A DNA stretch of 25,805 bases from the NCBI GenBank assembly GCA_023515795.1, contig JALGPX010000137.1, positions 1-25,805 on the forward strand, read 5' to 3'. The notes beneath the pieces were generated by a model, which was not told the origin of the DNA, searched no databases, and saw only the letters and a program-made list of their open reading frames with translations. This DNA is from Amoeboaphelidium occidentale (Eukaryota > Aphelidiomycota > Aphelidea). Position 1 is the first letter of the stretch; each line of letters starts with the position of its first letter. The translations under genes were made by a program, and so were the position numbers. This document shows positions 7,926 to 18,600 of the stretch, in pieces.

Positions 7926-10900
7926 ATGTGGAAACTTACATTGATTTTGTTGCCACTACTTTGCTATATCAGTCATGGTTTTGATCATTCGAAAACATTC
8001 TTGTTACAGGATAGTGTGGATGCTGTAAGATCCGTCGGAGTATACAAAGAATCCTTTTTGTACAGCTACTCCACTGATATTGTCCAAAAGAATATCGAAA
8101 CAGGACGAATTGAGAGAACTTTAAGGGCACATCCTAATTCTATTCAATCTTTGCTCGTACTGAATAATCCTATAATGATATCAGGCTGTTATGGCAACTT
8201 TGTGATATTGTGGGATCTTGAAACAGGTTCAGTGTTGAAGCGATTCTACTTAGGATCAGCTGAAATTCTACTCAGTGGCTTAATCGTTCTGAATGATGTT
8301 GCGTTTACCAGTGGCCTGGATGGCAATGTTAGGAGAATTGATGTGACTTCAAATCGAGTGACGGTTCTGGCTCGATTTCCTAATCAAGTCACTTGCATCA
8401 CAGCGTACGGCGATTTCATGTTTGCTTGTGTCAGAACAACTCCATTACTTAGGAAATTTCTGATAAGTTCAGGAGCTTCATTAGGTTCATTCTCAGGGCA
8501 CCTTAGCCCCTGCTTAACTTTGGCGACTGTTCGTAATTATCTTTTCTCTGCATCAGGTGACGGTATGTTCATTCAATGGGATGCCGACACCGGGCTGTAC
8601 TTAAAAGATTTTGGAGATCTTGATGTTCCTGTTGATAAATTGCATTCATATAGAGGCTTTCTATATTCCTCTGATAGGAATGATATTGTGACTAAATGGG
8701 ATATTGAGACAGGAAAGGGCGTAATGAAATACATTATTCCAGATGCATTTTTTATTCAATGTTTTGATTTCAAGGATGATGTTATGCTCTTTGGTAATTC
8801 TAATGGCTTTGTTGCAGCTTTCAATGATTCCAGCGGAGAACAATTAGCAACTTACTCAGGTACAGCAAAAAGACTAAACGCTTTGGTATTTTGGAAAAAT
8901 TATATAGTAAGTGCTGGCTCAGGGTCTTTTTTGACCATGTGGGACTCGGCCTCTAATGGGTTTGAGCCTCTGAGAAGAATCAATGTTGACGGATATCACT
9001 TGTACTGCATGGTTGTCTATGAAGATTATGTTTACTTTGGTGGTTCCAGCTCTATTGCATACAAATGGGATTTGATTGATTTCAAGCCCATGTTGTTATA
9101 CAATGGCCATCTACGATCAATTGCTTCTCTCCTCGTTAATAATGATTTCTTAATTACTGGTGGTACAGATACGTTGATTTTTCAATTTAATGTATCTTCT
9201 GCTGAAATTATTCATGTCTTTGGAGGCCATACTTTGACTGTTAATTCCGTTAGGCTTGTCGACAATCTTTTGCTATCTGCGAGCGATGATAAGTACATCA
9301 TTACATGGGATCTTAACACAAGGGATGATGTTCGGAATTTCAGACTCACAGGAAACGTTAACGATATCCTAATTTTTGGAAACAATCTCTACGTAGCCGC
9401 CGCATATGGGATGGACTTGTACTCGGTTTCAACATATGAAGTGTTGGCTGCATTCCGTGAAAGTTTTGAATGTTTGACTCTAGCAACAGATAATGTCAGG
9501 CTGTTTGGTGGGTTTAAAGATTCCAGGATCAGAGTTCGGGATATGAATTCGCTTAACATTCTAGAAGTATACCAAGGTCACTCTGACGTCGTGACTTCGC
9601 TAAGTTTCAGTGACGGGTTTACTTTATTCTCCGCAGGATACGACGGAACGATAAAGAAGTGGAATATGATTTCAAGAAGAGTAGCTTTTTCATACGAAAA
9701 TAGGAATGGATCAATAACTACCATAGGTGCTATTGCAGGTCAACTACTTGTTGGTTATAGAAATGGGGTCATTGCAACTTTTGATATCACGACAGCAAAT
9801 TATGACAAACTCATTAGTGTCCATACAAGAGCTGTTTCTTCAATGATACCTGCTGATGATGGTTTCATTACCTCTGGTTTAGATGGATTGATAGTTTGGC
9901 ATAACCAGACGGACTCGAGTAATGCGTGGACAATTATGAGCCAGCAAGCAGATTCTGTCAGTGGTCTTGCCGCTTCGAACTCACTTCTTGCTTTTATTAC
10001 TAGAGATATCGAAATTCATTTCCTCTCCAAAAATAACTCTGAACACTTACCAGAAAATATAGTATCAGCAATACCGGTTCAATGTCTTGCAATCACTGAC
10101 TTTCTACTTCTAGCCGGTTCCAAATCTGGGGGAGTCTATGCTTGGAATTTGGAGGACGGCAAACTCGAGTTTGAAGTCAAAGAACACACTGGTGTTGTGA
10201 ACGATATTGTAGTTAACGGAGAAGCAATCCTTTCTGCATCTGATGACGGCTCGATTATTCAATGGTCATTGAAGACCTTAAATCCTGTTTTCATCATGAA
10301 GAGACAATCTTTAACTTCTATTGGCCATTCAGGACCTGTTATTTCGTTATCAACATGCAATGGTATATTATTCTCAGGTGGCTCTGATATGTCCATTCGC
10401 CGATGGAGCCTTGATAACGGAAGACACCAAGATGTTTACTTTGGTCCGACAAAAGCCGTCTCTGCTGTACTCTGTTACAATAACTCCGTTTACTCGGGCA
10501 GTGAAGATTCTGCTGTCTACTTGTACACTCCTGACAATCTCATCACTCCCGAAACGAAGGGTGCTTCTGAGGGATCAAGTCTAAGAAATGGTCCGAGAAA
10601 GGCTAGAAAAGTCACCAAGTCAGCCAATGAACTTCATTCCCTTCAAGTTTCCTCGTTCGTTATTCCTATTGCAGTTATTTTTGCTTGCTTTTCTTTGATT
10701 TTGTCATTTGGTTTTATGTTGCAGCTTTACAGGCGAAAGCAGAAGGAGCCTCTGAGAGAGAGTCAAATTACATCATACAGTTCTAATTTCACTACATCTG
10801 ATATGGCCACATTCGTGAATTCATCTATGGGTATCTCAAAACATGCAGCGTTCGAAATTTCATCATCTGATGTAGTCGCTGTCAAAAATTTGGCTACCGG

Positions 10901-11525
10901 CGGAGGCGGCTTAGTTAATATCGCAAAGCTTATGGATTCAGCACTTGCGAAACAGCATGGGTCTACAGTTATCCAGAAGAAAGTATTTGTTAGAGATGAA
11001 ATAAGCAAGGAATCGTTTGACCAAGAAGTCGGAATCATGGTCATGCTTTCAACGTATCCCCATTTTTGCAAAATTATCGGATACACTTTGAACCCGATAG
11101 CCTTGATACTGGAGTACTATCCAGATGGAAGTCTTGCAGATTGGATAAAGAGTCAAACTGCTTTATCACCATATGTGACCAAAGTATCTCGTGAAATTGC
11201 TGAAGCGCTGCTCACTATGCACTCCCGTTTTCTGGCTCATTGTGACATCAAGACCCAAAATGTTTTGATCAGAGTAGTCGGAGGAGTTCCATCATCTTAT
11301 TTGACAGACTTTGGTATTACGCAGGTTCTTTCTGAAACAATTGTGGATGCGAAATTCTTCTCTATTGTTAATTTGAGAGGATTATCCGTTAATTTCGCTG
11401 CACCAGAAGCATTTATGAACTTTCGCAGGAGGATAAATACCGTAATTGACTACAAGAAGTACGACATCTACTCGTTCGCGTGTGTTCTATATGAGATCAT
11501 GACAAGGAAAACATCATGGAAGTAA
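7926..11525 (+). CDS. WD40 receptor kinase 1 (signal peptide, about 21 WD40 blades, TM, non-RD kinase)
   Basis: Single exon, 1199 residues. Start at the ATG at 7926; the open frame begins earlier at TTG. Residues 1-19 form a signal peptide. Residues about 25-890 hold 21 WD40-like blades that I count by their strand-d cores (for example NFVILWDLETG, YIITWDLNT, GTIKKWNM, SIIQWSLKT, SIRRWSLDN). Residues about 909-933 are one transmembrane helix followed by RRKQK, consistent with kinase-inside topology. A juxtamembrane motif (MATFVNSSMGISKHAAFEI) precedes the kinase. Kinase elements: ATGGGGLV loop (about 989), VIQKK with the ATP-binding Lys, DQEVG with the helix-C Glu, HCDIKTQN (about 1104, catalytic Asp and Asn kept, Arg of HRD replaced by Cys), TDFG and APE, then YDIYSFACVLYEI. 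The protein ends at KTSWK, before helices G-I. AATAAA follows at 11539. First of a five-gene array. Ligand and pathway unknown. Confidence 0.88.
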   Translation: MWKLTLILLPLLCYISHGFDHSKTFLLQDSVDAVRSVGVYKESFLYSYSTDIVQKNIETGRIERTLRAHPNSIQSLLVLNNPIMISGCYGNFVILWDLETGSVLKRFYLGSAEILLSGLIVLNDVAFTSGLDGNVRRIDVTSNRVTVLARFPNQVTCITAYGDFMFACVRTTPLLRKFLISSGASLGSFSGHLSPCLTLATVRNYLFSASGDGMFIQWDADTGLYLKDFGDLDVPVDKLHSYRGFLYSSDRNDIVTKWDIETGKGVMKYIIPDAFFIQCFDFKDDVMLFGNSNGFVAAFNDSSGEQLATYSGTAKRLNALVFWKNYIVSAGSGSFLTMWDSASNGFEPLRRINVDGYHLYCMVVYEDYVYFGGSSSIAYKWDLIDFKPMLLYNGHLRSIASLLVNNDFLITGGTDTLIFQFNVSSAEIIHVFGGHTLTVNSVRLVDNLLLSASDDKYIITWDLNTRDDVRNFRLTGNVNDILIFGNNLYVAAAYGMDLYSVSTYEVLAAFRESFECLTLATDNVRLFGGFKDSRIRVRDMNSLNILEVYQGHSDVVTSLSFSDGFTLFSAGYDGTIKKWNMISRRVAFSYENRNGSITTIGAIAGQLLVGYRNGVIATFDITTANYDKLISVHTRAVSSMIPADDGFITSGLDGLIVWHNQTDSSNAWTIMSQQADSVSGLAASNSLLAFITRDIEIHFLSKNNSEHLPENIVSAIPVQCLAITDFLLLAGSKSGGVYAWNLEDGKLEFEVKEHTGVVNDIVVNGEAILSASDDGSIIQWSLKTLNPVFIMKRQSLTSIGHSGPVISLSTCNGILFSGGSDMSIRRWSLDNGRHQDVYFGPTKAVSAVLCYNNSVYSGSEDSAVYLYTPDNLITPETKGASEGSSLRNGPRKARKVTKSANELHSLQVSSFVIPIAVIFACFSLILSFGFMLQLYRRKQKEPLRESQITSYSSNFTTSDMATFVNSSMGISKHAAFEISSSDVVAVKNLATGGGGLVNIAKLMDSALAKQHGSTVIQKKVFVRDEISKESFDQEVGIMVMLSTYPHFCKIIGYTLNPIALILEYYPDGSLADWIKSQTALSPYVTKVSREIAEALLTMHSRFLAHCDIKTQNVLIRVVGGVPSSYLTDFGITQVLSETIVDAKFFSIVNLRGLSVNFAAPEAFMNFRRRINTVIDYKKYDIYSFACVLYEIMTRKTSWK

Positions 11526-11667
11526 TATGGAGCGTCTTAATAAACTCGATTAGTGATATCAGCGAAGACATTATAAAAGCATCAATGTCGAGTGTGATTA
11601 CAGGGCTTCTGTAGTCCAAGCAGTAGCGCTTGCTTGCTCTTACTGGCTGCATCTCTTCCGATCACCG
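11526..11667 (+). other. short spacer between receptor genes 1 and 2
   Basis: 142 bp hold the 3' end of gene 1 (AATAAA at 11539-11544) and the promoter and leader of gene 2. An open stretch at 11554-11614 could be an extra 3' exon of gene 1 (see findings), but the poly(A)-like motif argues against it. Confidence 0.5.
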
Positions 11668-14600
11668 ATGAAATCTCTCCCATCTCTGCTATCACTGATA
11701 CTTCCTATTTGTTTCAGTCTCGAATATGAGAAAAGCTTTCTAGTTATTCGTAAGTTTTTTAGAAGTGTTCTCTTATTGCTGTAGCTGATATACCGACCCT
11801 CCAAGAGATTGCTGTGTATCAGGATACTGTGCTGGTGACTGCAGGAAATGATATTAAACAGATCGATGTTGATACTGCATCCGTTCTAAGAACATTCAGG
11901 GGCCACTCTAAGCAAGTGGTATCATTCAGACTCCTTTATGGCTCCAGGATGATCACATCAAGTTGGGATGATGACATTATTGTCTGGGAACTTGAAACAG
12001 GCTCCATTTTGCGAAGAATGAACATTGACTATCCTGGTATGAGCATTAATAGCATTGATTTACATGCGAATGAAGTTATAGCCGCCGGCGCAAGCGGTTT
12101 CATCAGATCTCTCGATTTCTCTACTGGAGTATCATCAAGTCTCATAGGTAGCCTTTCAATACCAAACGCCAATTTTTTAGAATTGAATGGCCTCATATTC
12201 TGCATAAAGGCTTTTCTCGGCTTCTTATATGTCGGGGGACAGTTCCAAGGGTTTGCAAGCAAGATTGATTTGATCACTGGACAGAGAGTACTTGATTTCT
12301 CTGGTAAGCGAGTTATGCTTTAAACTGACTGTAGGCCACACGAACTCTGTCATATCACTTGATGTTGATAATGATTTTTTTACTGGGAGCGCTGACAATA
12401 CCATAATACGCTGGAATGCATATAGCGGCGCTCAAATTAGAACGTATGAAGGCCATTCCGATTTTGTCCACGTTGTAGTTTTTTACGATGATACCCTATT
12501 CTCAGGTTCGAAAGACAGGTATATTATCAGGTGGGATATAAACACTGGGGATATCTTGCAGAGGTTTCCCTTGGCTCACTCGTCAACGGTTTATGACTTG
12601 GCTTTCGGTGAAGAATTTATGTACAGTGGTGGTTTTTTCGGTGACATAATCAAATGGAATGCCTCTTCTGCGCAATTTGTGTCTAGATTTAAAGTTCCAT
12701 CTAAAAGATTACGAACTATGGCGATTTGGAGACAGTTCATTATAAGTGCAAATGAGTTAGGTGTATTAACTGTTTGGGACAGTTCAGTTGAAGCGAAACC
12801 TTTAACAATTATTAAAGCCCATGACTTTGCTGTCTTCGCATGCAAGATATATGATGAAACTCTTATCACGGCGGGTTATGATGATCGTATCAAGCAGTGG
12901 GATATGTTCGATCTCAAGTTGATTAAAGTTTTCAATGAGCCGTTTAGGCCATTTGAATCTTTAGAAATTATCGATGGCTCTCTTTACTTGGGCGATTCCT
13001 CTGGATTTCTTTCTGTTTGGGACATATCAACAGGCTCAGAAGTTACAGTAGTCAATGCTGATGGTGATGTCATTACATGTTTGTATTCTTCGGACTACGG
13101 TTTGCTATCAGGAAGCAGAAACTCATTGTTAAATTTATGGAACACAGTTAACTTGGTTAAGATTTGGAGCCATTCCCGTAAGTTCTCACGTCACTATCGC
13201 TTAAACCATTAGATTTTGAAAGAATTTTTGATATCATAGTCATTGACCTAGACGTTATTTTCTCTTCATTTGGAGTATTTAAAGCCTCGATTCTTGATGG
13301 ACACGAATTAACTTACATTCAAACTGATTTTCCAGTTTTTTGTTTGGTAAGTGATGGTTTCAACTTCTATAGTGGGAATGAAGACTCCAGCATTCACTTA
13401 CGAAGTGGCATGGACTTAACAGTTATACGATCACTTCTTGGGCACGCAGCATCAATAACCAGACTTGTGTTAGACAGCAGTGGAGTCTTGTATTCTTGCA
13501 GCATAGATGCTACCGTAAAAAAGTGGAATATGAACACTTTTAAAGTGGCCTTTTCTTTTGAAAACAAAACCTGGTCAGTTCTGTCTTTAGCTGCCCACCA
13601 GAATCAACTTTTCGTTGGCCTAGAGGACGGACTCATACACATGTTTGATACTGATACTGCAATGCTACTTACCGGAATTTATGGGCAAACAGGACCTATT
13701 AATTCATTATTTATTGAAAATCAAACACTTGTATCATGCTCGTCAGATGGAACGGTGATAGAAAGAAACTTAAAAACACTAACCGAGTCCGTAACGAGAA
13801 ATAATGGCACACGGCCCATCATTGGAGGCACTTTTGGTCTGGCTGGTTTATACTTTGTGCAAGAGAATTCTTTGATAAAACGATTTAACTCGACTATGAA
13901 GCAGCCAATGTCATTCATATACGATAGTGAAATGCTGATTAACACAATACATGCAAGTCAGACACATTTATTGGTTGGCTCTAGAAGTGGTAGCATTCTT
14001 GGATTCGACATTATCTCTGGAATTAAACAGTTCGAACTGCATTATCACTCCGCTGCTGTCAACTCAATTGTTGCTCAAACAGACGATATTTATTCTGCCT
14101 CAAGCGACAAATTGATTATCAAGTGGTCGCTGAGCTTACGATCCTTGATTCAGATCATGTCTAGATCAAGATTGAACTCTCTAGGCCACAATAGTGCTGT
14201 CAACAGCTTGACTCTCTGTAATAGTGTGCTCTTTTCAGGTGGCTCCGACTTAACCGTGAGAAGATGGAACACCATGAATGGAAAGCACGAAAATGTTTAC
14301 TTTGGACATTCCAAAGCTATTACTTCAGCTATTTGTCACAATGGATCTGTTTTCTCCGGAAGCTTAGACGGAGCAGTGTTGATGTACAGACCGGCTTTTT
14401 CTAGTATTACTCTGACTACTTTGGCCAAAAAATCTACGACAGATCGAGTTGTTTCGAGATTGCCTAGAAGAGTGGTTACTGTGAAAATTGATAATCGAGA
14501 AGAGACATCCAGCTCCTTATTACTAATTATAGTGATCGCAGCTGCTATTTTCTTAATAATAGTTGCCTGTATTTTAACATACATGGTTTCACAAAGGAAA

Positions 14601-15386
14601 CAGCATTTCTCCTCTCCTCAGTCTTCATCACAGATCGGAGGTACGACGTACACTGCCCGTGATATTCAAACTCTGGTCAATTCTTATATCGGTCTTTCAA
14701 AGCATGCTGCTTTGGAGCTGCAACCGGATGCTTTTACTACTCGCAGGCTTTTTGCCGCTGGTGGTGGCGGATCTTTATACTTTGTGGAAACTAATGATCC
14801 GAATTTGATGAAAGTTCATGGAAAAACATTAGTGCAGAAAGTCATTCTTATGAAAGGAAGTCGCATGAGAGATTTGTTCTTTCAGGAAGTCGCAATTATG
14901 GCTATGCTCAGGGACTATCCCAATTTCTCTGTGATTGTCGGATATACGGCGGAGCCTCTTTCGATTGTTATGAAGCTTTATTCAAAAGGTTCATTATCAG
15001 ACTGGCTTAAATCAAATCAGGTTTCAAAAGTTTCCATCAACAAAATATTGATTGATGTTTCAAAAGCCTTGGAAGTTATGCATAATCATCACCTGGCTCA
15101 TTGTGATGTAAAATCACAAAATATTCTTGTAGAAATCATTCGTGGTCTTCCATACTGCTTCTTGACAGACTTTGGAATAACTCAAGTGCTATCTTCTGAA
15201 GCTTTGGCTACGACTGCATTTGATGTTATTAACGCCCGTGGACTATCTGCACCCTATGCATCACCAGAGTCATTGCAAAACCTAAGCTCTAGAGTCTTCT
15301 TGAATGTTGATTACAAAACGTACGACGTATATTCATATGCCTGTGTTATGTTGGAAGTTTTAACTCGGAAGCCCGCATGGAGTTGA
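11668..15386 (+). CDS. WD40 receptor kinase 2, four exons
   Basis: Coding exons 11668..11749, 11785..12303, 12335..13177 and 13213..15386 give 1205 residues. The first exon encodes a signal peptide (MKSLPSLLSLILPICFS) and LEYEKSF, matching the start of paralogue 4 (LEHEKSF). Splicing restores continuous WD40 sequence at every junction (FSG-HTNSV, SHS-HFERI). I count 21 blades, as in the other complete members. The transmembrane helix is at about 916-940 (LLLIIVIAAAIFLIIVACIL), followed by SQRKQ. Juxtamembrane motif: LVNSYIGLSKHAALEL. Kinase: FAAGGGGSL loop (about 995), LVQKV Lys, FQEVA Glu, HCDVKSQN (about 1110), TDFGITQV, SPE instead of APE, YDVYSYACVMLEVL. It ends at KPAWS with TGA, at the same place as the paralogues. 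Blade 12 (near GVFKASILDGHE) is the weakest. Likely membrane receptor; partner unknown. Confidence 0.87.
11750..11784 (+). other. 35-nt intron 1 of receptor gene 2
   Basis: GTAAGT to GCTGTAG with a CTTAT branch-like motif. It separates the signal-peptide exon from the ectodomain; phase 1, codon C|CT. Confidence 0.85.
12304..12334 (+). other. 31-nt intron 2 of receptor gene 2
   Basis: GTAAGC to ACTGTAG, with CTGAC near the 3' end. It splits the Gly codon of the GH dipeptide that opens a WD40 blade; phase 1. Removing it joins VLDFSG to HTNSVIS. Confidence 0.9.
13178..13212 (+). other. 35-nt intron 3 of receptor gene 2
   Basis: GTAAGT to CATTAG with CTTAAAC before the end; phase 1. The downstream exon stays open from 13213 through the rest of the gene. 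Confidence 0.85.
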
Positions 15387-15454
15387 GTATGTAGATTGAA
15401 ATATTTGGTGAGAGGGATCGATAATCATAATGTTCCGTCTCCAATAATTAATGA

Positions 15455-15484
15455 AACACTTAGGCTCACTATAAACTAAGTGTT
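15455..15484. repeat. inverted repeat, 9-bp arms, 12-nt loop
   Basis: AACACTTAG at 15455-15463 is the exact reverse complement of CTAAGTGTT at 15476-15484. It could fold in the 3' region of gene 2; function unknown. Confidence 0.55.
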
Positions 15485-15537
15485 CACATACAAATGGCTG
15501 GATTTTGTTCTATTCATGCAGAACCACATCAATCAAC

Positions 15538-15560
15538 ACTTGTTTCGTAATGAAACAAGT
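15538..15560. repeat. inverted repeat, 9-bp arms, 5-nt loop
   Basis: ACTTGTTTC at 15538-15546 pairs with GAAACAAGT at 15552-15560. A tight hairpin; one such match is near chance level in a window of this size. Confidence 0.5.
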
Positions 15561-15684
15561 ATGATCCTAATGGAGCCTTTATAATAAACTGAATAACTGG
15601 CCCTATGCTGTTTTTTTAGCTTCAATGCGTTATTCGTCCACCATTAGTTTGACAAATTGCATTGTTTCATCAATTCAAATCAAG

Positions 15685-18600
15685 ATGAAGCTGACCGCCA
15701 GACTGATAACCCTCCTCATAGCCTTTATCATTCATAGTGCGCTGGGTTTGGGGCATATCAAGACCATCTTTATTCAAGATAATGTCGACGAAGCTAAGAA
15801 AGTCTTGGTCTATCAGAATTACATTCTGTTCCCTTACGATAAAGATATCGTGCAAGTGAACATTGAAACTGGGATAATTGAAAGAACCCTGAGAGGGCAC
15901 GGTATCGCTATTGATTATTTTGAAATCTCCAAAGGAAACAATCTGGCCACTGTCGACTTTGATGGTATCTTTTGCGTTTGGGATCTGGAAAGCGGTTCGA
16001 TCATTGGGAAGTATGAGCTTCCTTTCGGAGCCGGTGAATTCCTGGGAGTTTCTTTTGGACCAGATGCACTTTACCTTGGCCAACTATATGGTTCCTTTCA
16101 CAAGCTTAATCTACTTTCCAACAAGATTTCTGCAATCATTACACTGCCCTATTTTATCGAAAGCATGATAGCGTATAAGAATTTCCTTTTCGTTGGCATT
16201 AATGAGGCTCCCTTTTTGTTCAAGATAGATTGTGACACTGGCAGAATAGTTGGGACTCTGAGAGGTCATGAAGCCTCCCCTGTGGCGCTTGCCGTTGAGG
16301 GTAATTATCTAGTTTCAGCCGGAACCGATGGCTTGATCATTCTATGGAATGCAGATACCAGCGGTTTTTTGAAAAGCATTGGATCCAGAGAAGATTCTGC
16401 GTTTAATGTCGCCATTTACAATGGTTTTATATATGCTCACAGTTACGAGAACATGATTGTAAAGTGGAACATCGAGTCTGAAGCAAGGGCAAACATTCCA
16501 CAGATCGCATCCGCCGAGCGTAAATTGAAAGTTTCATTCTATAAGGACATGATTTTCATCGGTACACAGAAAAAGCGAATCCTAGGTTTAGATCAAGATA
16601 GTGGCGAAACAATATTTGAATACGTAGCAAAAAGAAAGCAGATCTTTGCCATAGCATTGTGGAAAAACTTTGTTTTAAGCGCAGGCTCAAACGAATATGT
16701 AGACTTTTGGGATACCGATTCGAGCTTTCAGGGAAGCTCTTTTGCTGTCGATGCAACAAGAAACAACATCTACAGTCTTCATGTTTACAGAGATTATTTG
16801 TTCTTTGCAGGAAATTTTTCAGCAATAGTCAAATGGTATCTTCCTGATGCCTTACCGATTATGGTATTCCAGGGGCATAATAGTACAGTTAACACAGTAG
16901 CTGTGGTCAATGATACAATGTTCTCTGGAGGTGCGGAGAATGATATTTTCGGATGGAATCTCACAACAGGAAATCTGATATCTAAATTGACGAGCCACTC
17001 TGGAGAGATAAATGTTTTGATTTACGGAAATCAGACGTTATTCTCTGGAAGCGACGATAGAACAGTTAAATTATGGAATGTTGTTTCACTAGAAACCGAA
17101 AGAACCATAAATGCAGGTGATCAGATTCTCGAGATGATTTTTGTAGAAGATGCCATATATACATCACTCTTTAGCGGGATAGTGAAATATTCTCTTTCTA
17201 CTGGGGAAAAATTGACTGAGTTTTATGATGGCGCTCCTTGTTTAGCTTTGGAGACCGACGGAACCTTGCTTTATGCTGGCTATACAAATTCAAGAATTTT
17301 AATAATGACTTTAGATGATTTTGATCCTGTCGCTTATCTTTTAGGGCACAAGGATCAGGTTACTTCCCTTGCTTGGGATTCAAGAAATTTTCTTTACTCT
17401 GCTGGACTAGACGGCACTGTCAAGTCTTGGAACTTGTTAACGCGAGACATCGCATATACATTTGCAGACAGTCGTCTTCATGTGGTTTCCCTGGCTGCGG
17501 ATAGAAATCTTTTATTTGTTGGATTGTTCGACGGTGCGTTAGCGTCATTCAATATCTCCTCAAATTTACCTAAAAGTCAGTTTGAAGAGCACCAGAAATC
17601 CGTAACATCTCTGCTAATCCATAATGAGAACCTGTACTCTGCTGGAATTGACGGGCTTATCAAAAGATATAATTTGAAAGATGAAGATGGCTTCATCGTT
17701 TACCAAAACCGCTCTGCAAGAATTAGACAGTTGATTTCAAATGGAAATAACCTAATCTTTCTATCAGGGTCAAATCGAATTTCAATTCTACCTTTGAATA
17801 GTGCTGTTGAAATTTCGCAAAGTGTCGTCTCTCCTTTCGATTTGCGAACTCTAGCTTCTTCTGACAGTTTGGTTTTTGCTGGGACAAATAATGGCCTGAT
17901 CTTCGCATGGAATATATCTTCGGGAAAAATTGCTTTTGAACTTCAAAAGACGACTGCTGCGATTAATTCCTTGTTGATTGAAAGGAATTCTGTCTTTTCT
18001 GCAAATGACGACGGATCCATATATGAATGGTCCATAGAAAGCTTGCAGATTGTGTTTAATTATTCAAGAATTCCTTCTTTAACATTGGGTCATGTTGGTC
18101 CGGTTCGTTCCATGACTTTGTGTAATTCTATTCTTTTTACGGGAGGCAACGATGCTTCGATACGCAGATGGAATATCACAAGCAGTCAACTAGAAGACAT
18201 TTACTTTGGACCAGAAAGTCCTGTGACATTATTGTATTGCAACAACATCTCTCTTTTTGCAGGGACTGTTGTCAGCGGGGTCTACATGTATGACCCTGGT
18301 TTTGTATTTGATTTGTTACCAGACAGCGCCTCAAGCACTGGCTCAGACAATAATTTTGATACTATGTCTTTGAGAACTCCTGCTAATACAAAGATAATTG
18401 ATACGTTTGGCGATACTACAACAAATGAGATTAATTCAACTTTGCTCATAATTCTGCTTATCATGTCTCTAATGTTAATTTGTCTTTGCGTTTGGTACTT
18501 TTGCAAGCAAAGAGCTCCGAGCAAGCCAAATTTTGATAATTCTTTAAGTACACAACTCTCTACACAGGACGCTAATCAAACGGCTACTGATTTAAACACT

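Larger units (their letters stand above)
15387..15684 (+). other. intergenic region between receptor genes 2 and 3 with two hairpins
   Basis: 298 bp hold the 3' end of gene 2 and the promoter of gene 3. Two perfect 9-bp inverted repeats are present (listed separately). AATAAA lies at 15583-15588, overlapping a TATA-like TTTATAATAA. No gene is seen. An in-frame ATG at 15625 precedes the chosen start of gene 3. Confidence 0.5.

Noticed and set aside
11522-11614. Extra 3' intron and exon for receptor gene 1
   Set aside because: The candidate is phase 2, unlike all others, AATAAA lies inside it, and genes 2-4 show no equivalent; kept only as part of the truncation finding.
11668-15386. Receptor gene 2 as a broken pseudogene made of three overlapping open frames
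   Set aside because: Each frame change coincides with a 31-35 nt GT-AG interval whose removal restores continuous WD40 sequence and a multiple-of-three coding length; a decayed gene would not do this three times.
15670-16083. 137-codon open frame on the minus strand
   Set aside because: It lies fully inside receptor gene 3, has no recognisable motif and is a shadow of the WD40 coding frame.
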